40,402 nucleotides of DNA from Betaproteobacteria bacterium (GCA_020346185.1 CP070775.1:1586835-1627236), one strand, 5' to 3'; shown: positions 17,722-27,100, counted from the stretch's first letter. Notes: generated by a model not told the origin, from the sequence alone. Made by a program: numbers and translations.

Positions 17722-17751
17722 AAAAATAAGACCCCACCAGAGCGGGGTCTT
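17722..17751 (-). terminator. Rho-independent terminator of the cpdA-like gene
   Basis: The 8-bp stem AAGACCCC / GGGGTCTT (17728-17735 with 17744-17751) has an 8-base loop. On the minus strand it is followed directly by ATTTTTG. It lies 57 bp downstream of the stop of the metallophosphoesterase gene. Confidence 0.88.
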
Positions 17752-17807
17752 GTCCGGGGGAAATCGGATCGCTTTGCGTTTCGACTCCCCCACCTCAACT
17801 GGGGGTT

Positions 17808-18590
17808 TCAACGTACTACTTCGACCCAGTCTACGTGCGTCGTTATGTTGCCGTCGGGTTCCAGCATCACCCATCTCAACCCTGGCGGGCGATCGTCCAG
17901 TGCACAGAATTCACTTTGTGGCAGGAACTGGAAGCAGGTGGAAGGGCTGCTCAAAAAACGCACGTTGTTTCGCTCCCTATCGGATACTTGATGAACGTGC
18001 CCCACGAGCACGGCGCGAACCTGATCATGTCGATCAATAGTCTTTATAAAGTCTGGTGTGTCGCGCAATCCGAGGCTGTCGAGCCAAGCACTGCCCATTG
18101 GGATCGGTTGGTGATGCATGCAGATTAGGACGTGCTCTTCGGGTCGTCTTGACAACGATTCTTGCAGTGCCCCTAGTCGGTCTTGGCCAAGCGCTCCCGC
18201 AACCTCTCCCTTTTGAAATGTGTTGAGAAGCATAATGCGCCAAGGGCCCAGCTTCACGTCGCCACAAAACTGGAACGGTGGGGCCGTCAGCAGCTCAGAC
18301 ATGTGCTGCGGATCGTCATGGTTACCCGGAATGCAGAGCACGGGCAGATCGAACGTCTCCAGCGTATCCCGGAATCGTAGATAACCAGCACGGCTCCCAT
18401 CCTGGACGATATCTCCTGTTACAACAATCGCATCCGGCGGCCAAAGCGTGTCCCTGCGGGCATGGTTCAGCGTGGCACAGAGAGTTTCCTGCGTGGTGAC
18501 ACTGCGTATTTGGCTCTCCGGTGCTGCAAGCAAATGAGTGTCGGTTAGGTGCAGGAGCGCGATTCGGTGCTGGTCCTTATTCTCGGCCAT
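17808..18590 (-). CDS. cpdA: Metallophosphoesterase, 3',5'-cyclic-AMP phosphodiesterase CpdA-like
   Basis: This is a 260-residue calcineurin-type dinuclear metallophosphoesterase. All metal-ligand motifs are present: DTH (17-19), GD in 'VVTGDIVQDGS' (59-60), GNHD (89-92), the histidine pair in 'LICMHHQP' (159-160) and GHVH (197-200). The order and spacing, and 'LLNTFQKGEVAGALGQDRL', match E. coli CpdA (275 residues), which hydrolyses cAMP to AMP in the cytosol. Other members of this family act on other phosphodiesters, so the substrate is by analogy. The ATG at 18590 has only a weak ribosome-binding site. A clear terminator follows. Confidence 0.85.
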   Translation of the reverse strand: MAENKDQHRIALLHLTDTHLLAAPESQIRSVTTQETLCATLNHARRDTLWPPDAIVVTGDIVQDGSRAGYLRFRDTLETFDLPVLCIPGNHDDPQHMSELLTAPPFQFCGDVKLGPWRIMLLNTFQKGEVAGALGQDRLGALQESLSRRPEEHVLICMHHQPIPMGSAWLDSLGLRDTPDFIKTIDRHDQVRAVLVGHVHQVSDRERNNVRFLSSPSTCFQFLPQSEFCALDDRPPGLRWVMLEPDGNITTHVDWVEVVR

Positions 18591-18837
18591 GTTTCACATT
18601 TACATTGTTTTCTGAACCCGGCTAAGGTGGCTCGATCTTTTTCATCAGCGGTCAACAATGAGATCAGAACTCTGATCATGGAATATGCCTGAACCGGCTG
18701 TTGCGCGATTGAAGCCAAGGGCTGCGGTTGACAATAAGTAAATCGCGATACAAGAAATGACATGTTTGCGTGCCGCTATCAGGCATTTTGGTCTGATCTA
18801 GTTTATGAATGCATGAATTGCCAACAAGACACAATCT

Positions 18838-19407
18838 ATGGTGACCAAAGAAATCTATTTAGACCTCGACGGTGTTTGTGTTGACCTATATAGCGCGGCG
18901 ATAGCGGCCCATGGTCTTGATCCGAACGAGATGCTGTCAAAATGGGGGACGCATCACCAGGGTGAATTTTACCCATACCGCGTTCTTGACATGGACAAGG
19001 ACGCATTCTGGGATCGCATCACTGAACTGGGCCGATCGTTCTGGGCTGAACTCGAGCCTTTTCCTTGGTTTGAGGCGTTGTATGGCAGTCTTGAGCAACA
19101 TGGGCACGTTGTCTTCTGTTCCTCGGCAAATCGGTCTCCAGATTGTCTCTCGGGCAAGTTGCTCTGGTTGCAGGCGAGATTTGGGCACAAGTTCAATGAA
19201 TACGTTTTTACCTTCCATAAGGATCGTCTGGCGCACCCATCTGCGTATCTGATTGATGATTTCGAATTAAATGTGAGCAAATTCAGACAACGTGAAGGTA
19301 ACGGCATTTTGTTTCCCCAGATATGGAATGCCAATCATATGGTCGAGATAGATCGCCTTGAGTACGTACTTGATCGCTTGAGCGCCAACCGAAATGCACG
19401 ATGCTGA
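18838..19407 (+). CDS. HAD-superfamily 5'(3')-deoxyribonucleotidase-like protein
   Basis: This 189-residue haloacid-dehalogenase-fold phosphatase resembles the 5'(3')-deoxyribonucleotidase (NT5C) group. HAD motif I is 'YLDLDGVCVDLYSAA' (nucleophile D9, acid D11), motif II is the serine in 'VVFCSSANRS', motif III is the lysine in 'FTFHKDRLAH', and motif IV is 'AYLIDDFELNVSKF'. Such proteins dephosphorylate nucleoside monophosphates and are common in phages and accessory regions. The extreme C-terminus (N-A-R-C) coincides with the first recognisable bases of the IS30 remnant, so the natural 3' end may have been replaced. Motif integrity argues that it is still functional. Confidence 0.7.
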   Translation: MVTKEIYLDLDGVCVDLYSAAIAAHGLDPNEMLSKWGTHHQGEFYPYRVLDMDKDAFWDRITELGRSFWAELEPFPWFEALYGSLEQHGHVVFCSSANRSPDCLSGKLLWLQARFGHKFNEYVFTFHKDRLAHPSAYLIDDFELNVSKFRQREGNGILFPQIWNANHMVEIDRLEYVLDRLSANRNARC

Positions 19408-19770
19408 TCAAGCGTGACACAAAAGACACTCAGACGGTAGTTACCGCACTAATCACGCAGATTAAACGTTTGCCCGCCGAACTGCGAAGGACCTTGATCC
19501 GGGGTCGCGGGTCGGAAATGGCACAGCATTAACAGATTACCGTTGCTACCGACCGGCAAATCCCTTTTGGCGAACCGCAGAGCCCTTGGCAACGGTGCAT
19601 GAACGAAAATACCAACTGACTGACGGCTACGACAGTATTTCCCGGAGCAAACGCATCTGCCGGTGTATTCGCAGGCGGAACTCAACAAAGTCGCCAGAGG
19701 CCTAAACTGCGGCCACGAAAAACATTGGGATATCGAACACCAGCAGATAAACCAATGCAAAGTGTTGCAT
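19397..19770 (+). mobile_element. IS30-family transposase remnant
   Basis: This is the C-terminal part of an IS30 transposase, recognisable as T-M-L-I-K-R-D, 'KDTQTVVTALITQIKRLP', 'ELRRTLIRGRGSEMAQH', then 'PQSPWQRCMNENTN' and the alpha-helical 'QAELNKVARGLN' end. The catalytic Asp of 'DRGSEMA' is now Gly. Several stops and frameshifts break the frame, and the N-terminal two thirds is absent. It is therefore a dead, 5'-truncated fragment. Confidence 0.8.
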
Positions 19771-19789
19771 CGATCAGTTGAATACAGAG

Positions 19790-20665
19790 GCGCCTTCTTT
19801 GCGAAGGAAATGAAGCGAAGTAAGGCTTCATCCAGGCACGGCAGCGCGAATTCCCGGTGAGGGTGCTGTGCCGGGCGAAGCGGGGAAGCACCAGCGCTTA
19901 ATACGACTGGAGGAGCCGTGACGGCGGGATCATCGACACTAACACGCAGCAGCTGTGCGACCGGATGAACGCGCTGTTCAGTGAATCGCGTAGGGCCTGA
20001 CCAGGCGCCAGCTGATAAAGCAACTGCGCGGAGTCTTCGAGATTGGGCGCTAGCGAGTCCGTGGGCTGACGAAAAAGCTGGGCCTGGCGGTTAAGAGGAA
20101 AAAACGGTTCGTGCTTATAGCTTGCTGGTTGCTCAGAACCGGCTGAGCCGGGATTTCGCCCCGGCAGAGAAAGACCGGGTATGAACTACCGACATCTGCT
20201 ACCTCTGGACCTTACGAGATCGGGTGTGATTGGCAGTGGTGATCGATTTGTACTCGCGCCGGGTGCTCAGGTAGCGCATCGAGCGCACAATGCAAAGCGC
20301 ACTGGTCAGTCGCGCCCTGCTGATCGCGATAAACCTGCGCAATCCATCAGCTGGGCTATTGCATCACTCTGACCGGGGCAGCCGGAATGCGAGCCATGCG
20401 TACCAGGCCTTGCTAACGCGGCATGGCACGGTCTGTTCGATGAGCCGCAAAGCTAGCTTCTGGGACAACGCACCGATGGAGCGTGTCTTCAGCAGCCTGA
20501 GACGGGAGGGGCCGAAAGAGGGAGCGTGCGCCCAACGCGGGAAGCCGCTGGGAACGATGTGAGGGCGTATCTCACGTACTGCAACGCAGGTCGTGCGCAT
20601 ACGGCGCTGGGCGAGCTGACGCCCATCAAATTTGAGAGAAGTGCTTAGCCGGGTGTCCGTTAGGA
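19790..20665 (+). mobile_element. IS3-family transposase (OrfB) remnant
   Basis: A degenerate OrfB integrase is readable across frames. In order: 'REFPVRVLCR'; 'LTKKLGLAVKRKKRFV'; 'LVAQNRLSRDFAPAEKDRV' followed by a stop where Trp is expected and then 'TTDICYLWTLR'; 'VVIDLYSRRV'; 'LLHHSDRGSRNASHAYQALL'; 'SFWDNAPMERVFSSLRRE'; and 'NAGRAHTALGELTPIKFE'. The DDE residues of the core are mostly retained, but frameshifts and stops make it inactive. OrfA was not found. The right end runs to about 20665 near GTGTCCGTTAGGACTTGACC, a plausible decayed terminal inverted repeat. Confidence 0.85.
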
Positions 20666-20795
20666 CTTGACCACAACAAAATAAGTATTTCCTCCCATGG
20701 ATTGCCGATGTATAAGTCACCATATCGCCGCTGAATGCAGTGTGCATTACATATAAGCAAATTCTTCATATGCTTTCTTGGGGAGGAAAAGCATC

Positions 20796-21080
20796 ATGAG
20801 CAATCTCACGTCAATGCTCACTCGGCTGGCCGTGTTTATGGTCCTGGTCGTCGGATTTCCAACCGCAGCTCCAGAAGTGGTGTCGCTCTTTCCGAAAAAA
20901 GCCGAAGATGTTTGGAAAATAGAAAACGACGCACTCGCCGCGCTTAAGCTGAGCAGCAGGATTGCGCTCGGTACGAATCTGGCGGTGCTGGTTACGGTAT
21001 CGAGTGATCGACCCTGGGTTGGGGGTGTCGGTGGTACCGGCCGGCCGATCAAAAAAGGGGGGATATTCAAGCGGGCATGA
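20796..21080 (+). CDS. Unknown small secreted or membrane-anchored protein
   Basis: This 94-residue protein starts at ATG 20796, behind a strong GGGGAGGA ribosome-binding site at correct spacing. It begins with a signal-anchor-like helix (MLTRLAVFMVLVVGFPTAAP). A short soluble region contains 'KIENDALAALKLSSRIALG', and the tail is glycine-rich (GGVGGTGRPIKKGG). No family is recognised. It lies just downstream of the IS3 remnant and could be a truncated gene, although the ribosome-binding site and signal suggest it is expressed. Confidence 0.5.
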   Translation: MSNLTSMLTRLAVFMVLVVGFPTAAPEVVSLFPKKAEDVWKIENDALAALKLSSRIALGTNLAVLVTVSSDRPWVGGVGGTGRPIKKGGIFKRA

Positions 21081-21282
21081 ACCCGAACAATCCAGCCTTG
21101 AATAGACAAAGATAGCCAGAGCCGGTATGTCGCTGATACTCTGTACCGACGCTCCGTCACGGAGTCATATCATTCGGGGCTCTTGTAGAAACGGGCGCAG
21201 CACCGGGATCGTGCAAAAAGTATCGAAACAGCAACTCGTTCTGGTGGAGGGGGCTCACTCCGCGGTGAAGCCTGCATCAAGC

Positions 21283-22467
21283 TTACTTACTTGGCGAGCC
21301 GGGGAAGGGTCGACCGCGAACCAGCGGCATGAAAGCCAGCAGGCCAAGTATTGGCCCCGGGAGCAGGATCCAGCTGGTATGTGCGCCAAGTGATTTGAGG
21401 CTGGCGGAGGCGATGGTGATCGAGATCACTGAAATGAAAAAGCCGATACTGTTTTGAATTGCCAGGGCACTCCCTACGATGTTCGTCGGACTGGCGCGTG
21501 CAGACAGTGCCGAGAACTGCGGTGAGTCTGCGACCACGGTAACGCCCCATACGAGGAGCACCGCCAACAGTAGTATTGCAGACGTGTCCTGTAACAGCGG
21601 AAACAGCAGACACATCAATCCGGAGGTCGCCAGTGCAAGTGCAGCGACTCGTGGGCTGCCGATGTGGCGGCTGAGCCAGCCACCGAAGATACAACCCCCC
21701 GCACCAGCCCCGATGATTGCGAATGTCCAGGCCGAATTGATTGGATTGTTGTCGCCGCTGGCGAGCACCGATACCAGCAGAAACGGCACGATGGTCCAGA
21801 ACGCATAGAGTTCCCACATGTGGCCAAAGTATCCCAGTGCCGATGCGCGAAAAGCTGGAATGCGGAACACCTGCAGGATTGCACCCCAGCGCAGGCGTTG
21901 CCCCGTAGCACCGGAAACCAGGTGCGGACCGTCTCCCAGCCGCGCGATCATCACCGCAGCGACCAATGCCAGCACCGACGAGGTCAGCACCACCATGCTC
22001 CAGTTCCAATCGCTTCCGGCAGCGCGCACCGCGTGTGGCAGCGCGGTGCCCAGAGTGAGCATCCCGAGCAGCCAGCCGAGCGCCTCGCCGGATCGTTGCG
22101 GCGACCAGCTTACCACCAGCTTCATGCCGAGGGGATAGATTCCGGCAAGTGCCACCCCGGTCAGAAAGCGATACGCTAGCCCATCGGCCAGTCCAGTGGC
22201 GAGCAAGGCGAACGCGGCATTGGTCGCGGCGCCGAAACAGGCGCACACAGCTACAATACGGCTGGCGGCAAAACGATCGGCGATGCCGGTGAGAGAAAAA
22301 CCGAGCGTGCCAGCGATGAAACCGAGTTGCACGGCGTTGGTTAGCCAACCGATACTGACGTGTGTCAAACTCCAGTCACGTGCCAATTCATGCGCTGATG
22401 AATTTGCGCTGAACCATAGCGAGGTGCCAAAAAGTTCAGCGACGATGATGACGGCAATCGGTCGCAT
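21283..22467 (-). CDS. MFS transporter
   Basis: This is a 394-residue major facilitator superfamily permease with 12 predicted helices in two six-helix halves. The first half contains '[20 protein letters not shown]' and the loop 2-3 region '[20 protein letters not shown]', a relaxed version of the MFS G-x-x-x-D-R motif. The second half contains '[20 protein letters not shown]'. The specific substrate is not evident; the group includes cyanate-, nitrate- and drug-like carriers. It starts 44 bp after the acpH gene on the same strand, so it is likely the last gene of the 26.3-21.3 kb unit. Confidence 0.88.
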   Translation of the reverse strand: MRPIAVIIVAELFGTSLWFSANSSAHELARDWSLTHVSIGWLTNAVQLGFIAGTLGFSLTGIADRFAASRIVAVCACFGAATNAAFALLATGLADGLAYRFLTGVALAGIYPLGMKLVVSWSPQRSGEALGWLLGMLTLGTALPHAVRAAGSDWNWSMVVLTSSVLALVAAVMIARLGDGPHLVSGATGQRLRWGAILQVFRIPAFRASALGYFGHMWELYAFWTIVPFLLVSVLASGDNNPINSAWTFAIIGAGAGGCIFGGWLSRHIGSPRVAALALATSGLMCLLFPLLQDTSAILLLAVLLVWGVTVVADSPQFSALSARASPTNIVGSALAIQNSIGFFISVISITIASASLKSLGAHTSWILLPGPILGLLAFMPLVRGRPFPGSPSK

Positions 22468-22511
22468 GCGACGTCAGGTGGCTTTTGTTCTGTGAGGTGA
22501 GACGAGTTGTG

Positions 22512-23132
22512 TCATGGCACCCGCCAATAAGACGGCCCCGCACGCTCGGTTCGGCGCGCGAACGCGGCAACATCTGGCAAGAACCGCCGGAATTCGTTCT
22601 CCATTTCAGCGTAGTTTTGGCGCAGCTCCTCGGCCGAACCCACCAGCGCGTCGCCGCGGCGCAGCCGTTGACTGAGTCGGTTCAATGCCGTGTCGATCGA
22701 TTCCAGGTGCGCGTAAGAGCCAAGCCAGTCAAATTCAATCATCGACTTGGCGACGCGCTGCAGACGCTCGGGTAGCTCGGCGTGGCGACGCGACAGCATT
22801 GCGTAAAAGTCATCGGCGAAGCTGGCCAGCGGGACAGGATGAAACTCCTGCCAGTTCCTTGCAAGAAAATGGTCATAGAACATGTCAACCATGATGCCAG
22901 CGAAGCGTCTCCGCTGATGAGTGACCCTGCGACGGCTCTCCATTACTACCGGATGAGCATCGGTGTAACTGTCGATTTTTCTGTGTAATGCGATTGCCCA
23001 GGCCGCCTGCGGGCCGTAGCGCGCAGCCACATCGCCGTTGGTGAGAGGCCCTTTCACGAAGTCGCCCAGCACGCTGCCAAGCAGGGCATCCTCGCCGGGA
23101 GGCGACAGATACAGATGAGCCAGATAGTTCAA
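22512..23132 (-). CDS. acpH: Acyl carrier protein phosphodiesterase
   Basis: This is a 206-residue AcpH-family protein; E. coli AcpH has 193 residues. It hydrolyses the 4'-phosphopantetheine arm from holo-ACP, using Mn2+, in the cytosol. The hallmark N-terminus 'MNYLAHLYLS' is followed by 'LGSVLGDFVKG', 'LHRKIDSYTDAHP' and 'RRFAGIMVDMFYDHFLARNW'. These carry the histidines and aspartates of the HD-like metal site. It lies in a close-packed minus-strand run between the amidohydrolase (37 bp upstream) and the MFS gene (44 bp downstream). The context does not explain its function. Confidence 0.92.
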   Translation of the reverse strand: MNYLAHLYLSPPGEDALLGSVLGDFVKGPLTNGDVAARYGPQAAWAIALHRKIDSYTDAHPVVMESRRRVTHQRRRFAGIMVDMFYDHFLARNWQEFHPVPLASFADDFYAMLSRRHAELPERLQRVAKSMIEFDWLGSYAHLESIDTALNRLSQRLRRGDALVGSAEELRQNYAEMENEFRRFLPDVAAFARRTERAGPSYWRVP

Positions 23133-23169
23133 CTGTAAAGCGGCGCTGTTCTAGCTAGTGACCCGGTCC

Positions 23170-24501
23170 TCACCTGGCATTCATCTCCATGTAATCGAGG
23201 GTTAGGTGGGTCAGCGTACGAACCCCCAGTATCAACGCCGACTCGTCGATCTGAAATCGAGGTGAGTGGTTGTAGGCAACGGTGTTCAGATCGTTGCCTG
23301 GTGGAGAACCGCCGAGGAATACAAACATTCCCGGCGCTTTCCGTGCGAAAAAAGCAAAATCCTCGTATCCGGTAGTTTTGTCGCGCAAGATCAAATTCTC
23401 TTTACCTGCGACCCGTTGCAACGTCGGCAACATGGACTTGGTAAGCGCCGGGTCATTTACCAGCACTGTGTAGGGTTTGTCGATTTCGACCTCGGCACTA
23501 GCACCGGCTGCCGCTGCGATATTTGTAGCGGTTGCTCTGATGCGTTGATGAATGTCATCCCGCATCCCTTCGTCGAATGTGCGGATAGTGCCAATCATCT
23601 CCACCTGTTCGGGAATGATATTGAAACGATTGCCGCCGCTTATGCTGCCGATCGATAACACAGCGGGTTCCTTTGTCACTTTTATCTGGCGGCTGATGAT
23701 GGTTTGCAAACCAAGTACGATCTGTGCCGATACGACAATTGGATCGACGCCGGTCCAGGGTGCTGACCCATGCGTCTGTCGCCCCTTGACCGTGATGCGC
23801 AGCACATCGGCAGCAGCCATTGTTGGCCCTGGTCGATAGCCAAGCTTGCCGACATGCATGCTGCTCCCGATGTGCAATCCGAATACCGCGTCCACTTCCG
23901 GGTTCGACATGACGCCCTGTTTGACCATCAAGGCGGCACCGCCTTCCTCGCCGGGTGGCGGACCTTCTTCTGCCGGCTGGAAAATGAACTTCACGTTGCC
24001 GTTGAGATCGGCTCGCATGCTTGCCAGGATCTCGGCCACTCCCATCAGCATCGCCACGTGGGTATCGTGGCCGCACGCATGCATCACACCGGTCTCTTTG
24101 CCGGCCCAGGTTGTCGTAGCTTTGGAGGCGAACGGCAGACCGGTTTGTTCGGTGACCGGCAGCGCGTCCATATCGGCGCGCAGTGCGACGGTCGGTCCAC
24201 TCTGTCCGCCGCGCAACAAGCCGACAACGCCGGTATGTGCCACACCGGTGGTTACTTCCAGCTCCAATTGCTCCAGGTGTGTCGCCACCAGCGCCGCAGT
24301 TCGAAACTCGCGATTGCCAAGTTCGGGGTTGGCGTGGATGTCCCGCCGCCAGGCAATGACTTTTTGCTCGACGTTTCTCGCGGCGGTATCGGCCTCGGTA
24401 CGCATGTCCGCAAGCGCCGGCAAGCTGGCAGAGAAGAGCGCAATCAGGACTAATCCCAGGTAGGGCATAGGCAAAAATCTCGCAGTAAAGTCAGTATGCA
24501 T
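23170..24501 (-). CDS. Secreted M20D amidohydrolase (hippurate / N-acyl-amino-acid hydrolase type)
   Basis: This is a zinc- or manganese-dependent M20D peptidase-family amidohydrolase of 443 residues. The N-terminus is a signal peptide ('MPYLGLVLIALFSASLPALA'), so the enzyme is probably periplasmic; a start at internal Met12 (24468) would also leave a good signal. Metal and catalytic motifs are 'ALRADMDALPVTEQTGLPF', 'GVMHACGHDTHVAMLMG', 'IFQPAEEGPPPGEEGG' and the dimerisation-domain 'GRQTHGSAPWTGVDPI'. 'NHSPRF' near the C-terminus provides the last histidine ligand. Family members cleave N-acyl amino acids such as hippurate or IAA conjugates. It follows the SulP gene by 68 bp. Confidence 0.92.
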   Translation of the reverse strand: MHTDFTARFLPMPYLGLVLIALFSASLPALADMRTEADTAARNVEQKVIAWRRDIHANPELGNREFRTAALVATHLEQLELEVTTGVAHTGVVGLLRGGQSGPTVALRADMDALPVTEQTGLPFASKATTTWAGKETGVMHACGHDTHVAMLMGVAEILASMRADLNGNVKFIFQPAEEGPPPGEEGGAALMVKQGVMSNPEVDAVFGLHIGSSMHVGKLGYRPGPTMAAADVLRITVKGRQTHGSAPWTGVDPIVVSAQIVLGLQTIISRQIKVTKEPAVLSIGSISGGNRFNIIPEQVEMIGTIRTFDEGMRDDIHQRIRATATNIAAAAGASAEVEIDKPYTVLVNDPALTKSMLPTLQRVAGKENLILRDKTTGYEDFAFFARKAPGMFVFLGGSPPGNDLNTVAYNHSPRFQIDESALILGVRTLTHLTLDYMEMNAR

Positions 24502-24569
24502 TCAGTGTCAACGGCTCAACGTCGAGCGTCAAGTAGAGCTGATGGTTGTTGCCCGGTCTGGTCGCTTAA

Positions 24570-26309
24570 TCAGCGAAGCGCTTCGGCCGCCTGATGTGCA
24601 CTCAGGAAGACTTGTCCCGGCTCAATGGCCTTGAGCAGCTTGCTGCGTTCCAACTGATCCATCACAGGACCTTTGACGTCAGACAGGTGCAGAGTCACTT
24701 CGGCTTCGCGGCTTGATTCGGCTAACCGTTCCAGGGCTTCGAGCGCAGTGCTGTCAATGGAATTGACGCTGGCGAGCACGAGAATGACGTGGTGAATATC
24801 TCCGCGTGAAGCGAGTTTGTTGCTGACCAGAGATTCGAGAAACGCAGCATTCGCAAACGTGAGGTTTTCATCGACGCGTAGAAACAACAGCTGGGGCCAC
24901 GTTTCCACTTTGTGCCGCCGCACGTTGCGAAAGTGCTCGGTGCCACGGATACGCCCCATCACCGCAACATGTGGCCGTGCCGCCCGCACTACGAAGCTGA
25001 CGAGCGATAGGGCGATGCCAATCGCCAGGCCTGGCTCAATTCCGATTGCCAGCACGCCCAGCGCGGTGGCCAGCAGCACCAGACCATCGACGCGATCGAA
25101 GCGCCAGGTGTTGACGATGGCGCGGGGATCGATGAGCCTGGAAACGGCAACAATGATGATGGCGGCAAGTGCGGATTTGGGCAGGGTTTCGAGCAACGGC
25201 GTGAAGAAAAGCGCAACAGCAGCCACCAGTACTGCAGTGATGATTGCCGCCAACTGGGTGTGGGCACCGGCAGAGAAGTTGACCATCGTGCGGGAGAACC
25301 CGCCGGCTACCGGCATGCCCGCCGATATGCCGCCGGCGAGATTGGCCGCACCGAGCGCGATCAGTTCCTGATTGGCATCGATGTGTTGACGGCGCCGGTT
25401 TGCCAGTGTGATTGCGATCGAGACGCTTTCGACGTAGCCGACTACGCCGATCAGTATCGCTGCTGGCAGCAGCTCCATTGCCAGCTGTGTTTCCGGCAGT
25501 GCGAGCGTTGGCATTGGTAAACCCTGCGGTATCGTTCCAACGGTAGCGACGAAATGCAGATTTCCCAGCGTGACCGCGAGCGTTGACAATATCACCACCA
25601 GCAAAGGCGCGGCGCGCGACACGATCATTGCACGGCGCCGTGGGATACCGAGGCGAGTGAGCAGCCTTACCACTGGCCCGCCAGCCAACAGTAGTAAGGC
25701 AATGCTTGCCGCACCGATCAACAAAGTGATTCCGTGCGTCGTAGCCAAGCCACTGGCGACACTGTTCATAAGGCCGCTGATGGTCCACTCCACTGGCACG
25801 TCGATGCCGGTAAGAGTGGGGAGCTGGTTGAGCACGATGAGAACCACAGCAGCATGGATGAAACCGGACAGCACCGGGTGGCTGAGAAAATTCGCCACAA
25901 GGCCGATGCCGGCAAGTCCCATCAATAGCAAGACCGCTCCCGCTATCAACGCCAGCGTCACTGCCGCCATCAATGGATCAACGCTGCCAGGCAAATCGCT
26001 CAGCGCTTGAGCAACCATGATTGCGGCGACCGATACCGGACCTACCGCAAGGGTGCGGCTGGTGCCAAGCAGCGCGTAAACGATTGGCGGAAGCACACTC
26101 GCATACAGCCCGACTTGCGCCGGCAGTCCTGCAAGAATGGCAAACGCCATGCCCTGCGGCACGAGCATGATGGCGGTAATGATGCCGGCGGTCAGATCGC
26201 CGTGCAGATCTTCGTGTGTATAACGCCGCAACCAGAAGACGATTGGAATAAAACGCTCGATCCGCGTCGGCCGCGCGCTGCGGTTGTTGGTCTTGTTGTT
26301 TGCCTTCAT
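24570..26309 (-). CDS. SulP-family anion transporter with STAS domain
   Basis: This is a SLC26/SulP inner-membrane anion permease (sulfate, bicarbonate or similar). The start is set at ATG 26309 because the TTG at 26327 has no ribosome-binding site; this gives 579 residues. The N-terminus has 'LRRYTHEDLHGDLTAGIITA' followed by the conserved 'MLVPQGMAFAILAGLPAQVGLYASVLPP' region (cited in part) and 'LLGTSRTLAVGPVSVAAIM'. A second-half motif is 'SAGMPVAGGFSRTMVNF'. About 10-12 helices precede a C-terminal STAS domain with 'ASVNSIDSTALEALERL'. The ion cannot be assigned. It is the first gene of the minus-strand run. Confidence 0.93.
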   Translation of the reverse strand: MKANNKTNNRSARPTRIERFIPIVFWLRRYTHEDLHGDLTAGIITAIMLVPQGMAFAILAGLPAQVGLYASVLPPIVYALLGTSRTLAVGPVSVAAIMVAQALSDLPGSVDPLMAAVTLALIAGAVLLLMGLAGIGLVANFLSHPVLSGFIHAAVVLIVLNQLPTLTGIDVPVEWTISGLMNSVASGLATTHGITLLIGAASIALLLLAGGPVVRLLTRLGIPRRRAMIVSRAAPLLVVILSTLAVTLGNLHFVATVGTIPQGLPMPTLALPETQLAMELLPAAILIGVVGYVESVSIAITLANRRRQHIDANQELIALGAANLAGGISAGMPVAGGFSRTMVNFSAGAHTQLAAIITAVLVAAVALFFTPLLETLPKSALAAIIIVAVSRLIDPRAIVNTWRFDRVDGLVLLATALGVLAIGIEPGLAIGIALSLVSFVVRAARPHVAVMGRIRGTEHFRNVRRHKVETWPQLLFLRVDENLTFANAAFLESLVSNKLASRGDIHHVILVLASVNSIDSTALEALERLAESSREAEVTLHLSDVKGPVMDQLERSKLLKAIEPGQVFLSAHQAAEALR

Positions 26310-26377
26310 CAAGCGATTATCGCGCAACCTGAAAGGTTGCGGCGCTACTTAGGCGCAACGGGAACGTCAGATCGTAA

Positions 26378-27070
26378 CTATGTTCTCAACGGATATTCGC
26401 AGAGAGTCAGCGAGCAAACGACACAGCGTGGCTCGCGCAGTAGCGATTTTACTCGCTCTCCATGAATGCAAGCCAGCTTCGCAAAACCTGCCATACGAGC
26501 AGATAGCCCCGCATTACGCAGCCCCCGCCCACCGAGCAAGAACAGTTCGCCGGAACCCATGGTGCCGTCGAACAGCATTGCGATCACGTCGAAAACCAGT
26601 CCGACCAGCCATCCCGCTGGCGCGAGCGAGGCACCGGCTTGCTGCGCGCGCACCATCATCTCCAGCGGCTTGTCGCGGCTGGGTATGACGCCCTCGATCG
26701 ACTTCGGTTTGCGCCGCAAAAAGGGTCGACATGAACGACGTCTTGAAGTGTCCCCAGCCAATGCCGTGAAAAACGATCACGTTGAGCCGAGCAATCCACA
26801 GGTTACAGCCCGTGGAGATGACGACCATCGGAACGAAAAGCACATTTCTCGCTGTTTTGGTCTCGTCGTCTGTCCGATCATCCATCTGAACGCTGGTCCG
26901 CCGACGAATGGTGCGATCGCGACGATGACGTGCTTGCTATCCGTAACTGGCCGATACAGGTAACCATAAGGGGTCTCGATTCCCTCCGGTGGCACCCGGG
27001 CTGGCGCGAAATCCAGTTTCACGGGATCATTCGGGATCGTGTGCTCCTGCCGTGATGAACGTATGGGCAA
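26378..27070 (-). pseudogene. Decayed unknown membrane-associated protein gene(s)
   Basis: Coherent protein-like sequence passes through three frames. The first part ('PEGIETPYGYLYRPVTDSKH', then 'VAIAPFVGGPAFRWMIGQ') shifts near 26870-26885 into 'ARNVLFVPMVVISTGCNLWI', then 'ARLNVIVFHGIGWGHFKTSF'. This shifts in a T5 run near 26720 into 'KSIEGVIPSRDKPLEMMVRA' and 'GWLVGLVFDVIAMLFDGTMG'. An ATG at 26885 could instead start a separate second gene. I do not recognise the family. The hydrophobic segments suggest a membrane protein. No intact ORF covers the region. Confidence 0.5.
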
Positions 27071-27100
27071 CCTTGAGCTCTATTTGACCCTGCATATGCT

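Noticed and set aside
17786..17806. CCCCC...GGGGG hairpin right after the cpdA-like stop
   Set aside because: No T run follows on either strand; the better terminator is at 17722-17751.
17398..17874. Long minus-strand frame of 158 codons
   Set aside because: It spans the cpdA terminator, overlaps the 3' end of the cpdA-like gene, is rich in Arg/Cys and has no ribosome-binding site.
20364..20747. Minus-strand ORF across the IS3 remnant
   Set aside because: Antisense to a recognisable transposase; no independent evidence.
21127..21393. Plus-strand ORF between the small secreted protein and the MFS gene
   Set aside because: No ribosome-binding site or domain, and it runs into the MFS gene antisense.
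21287..22348. Second long minus-strand frame (353 codons)
   Set aside because: It is the shadow of the MFS transporter gene in another frame, with Arg/His-rich non-protein-like composition.
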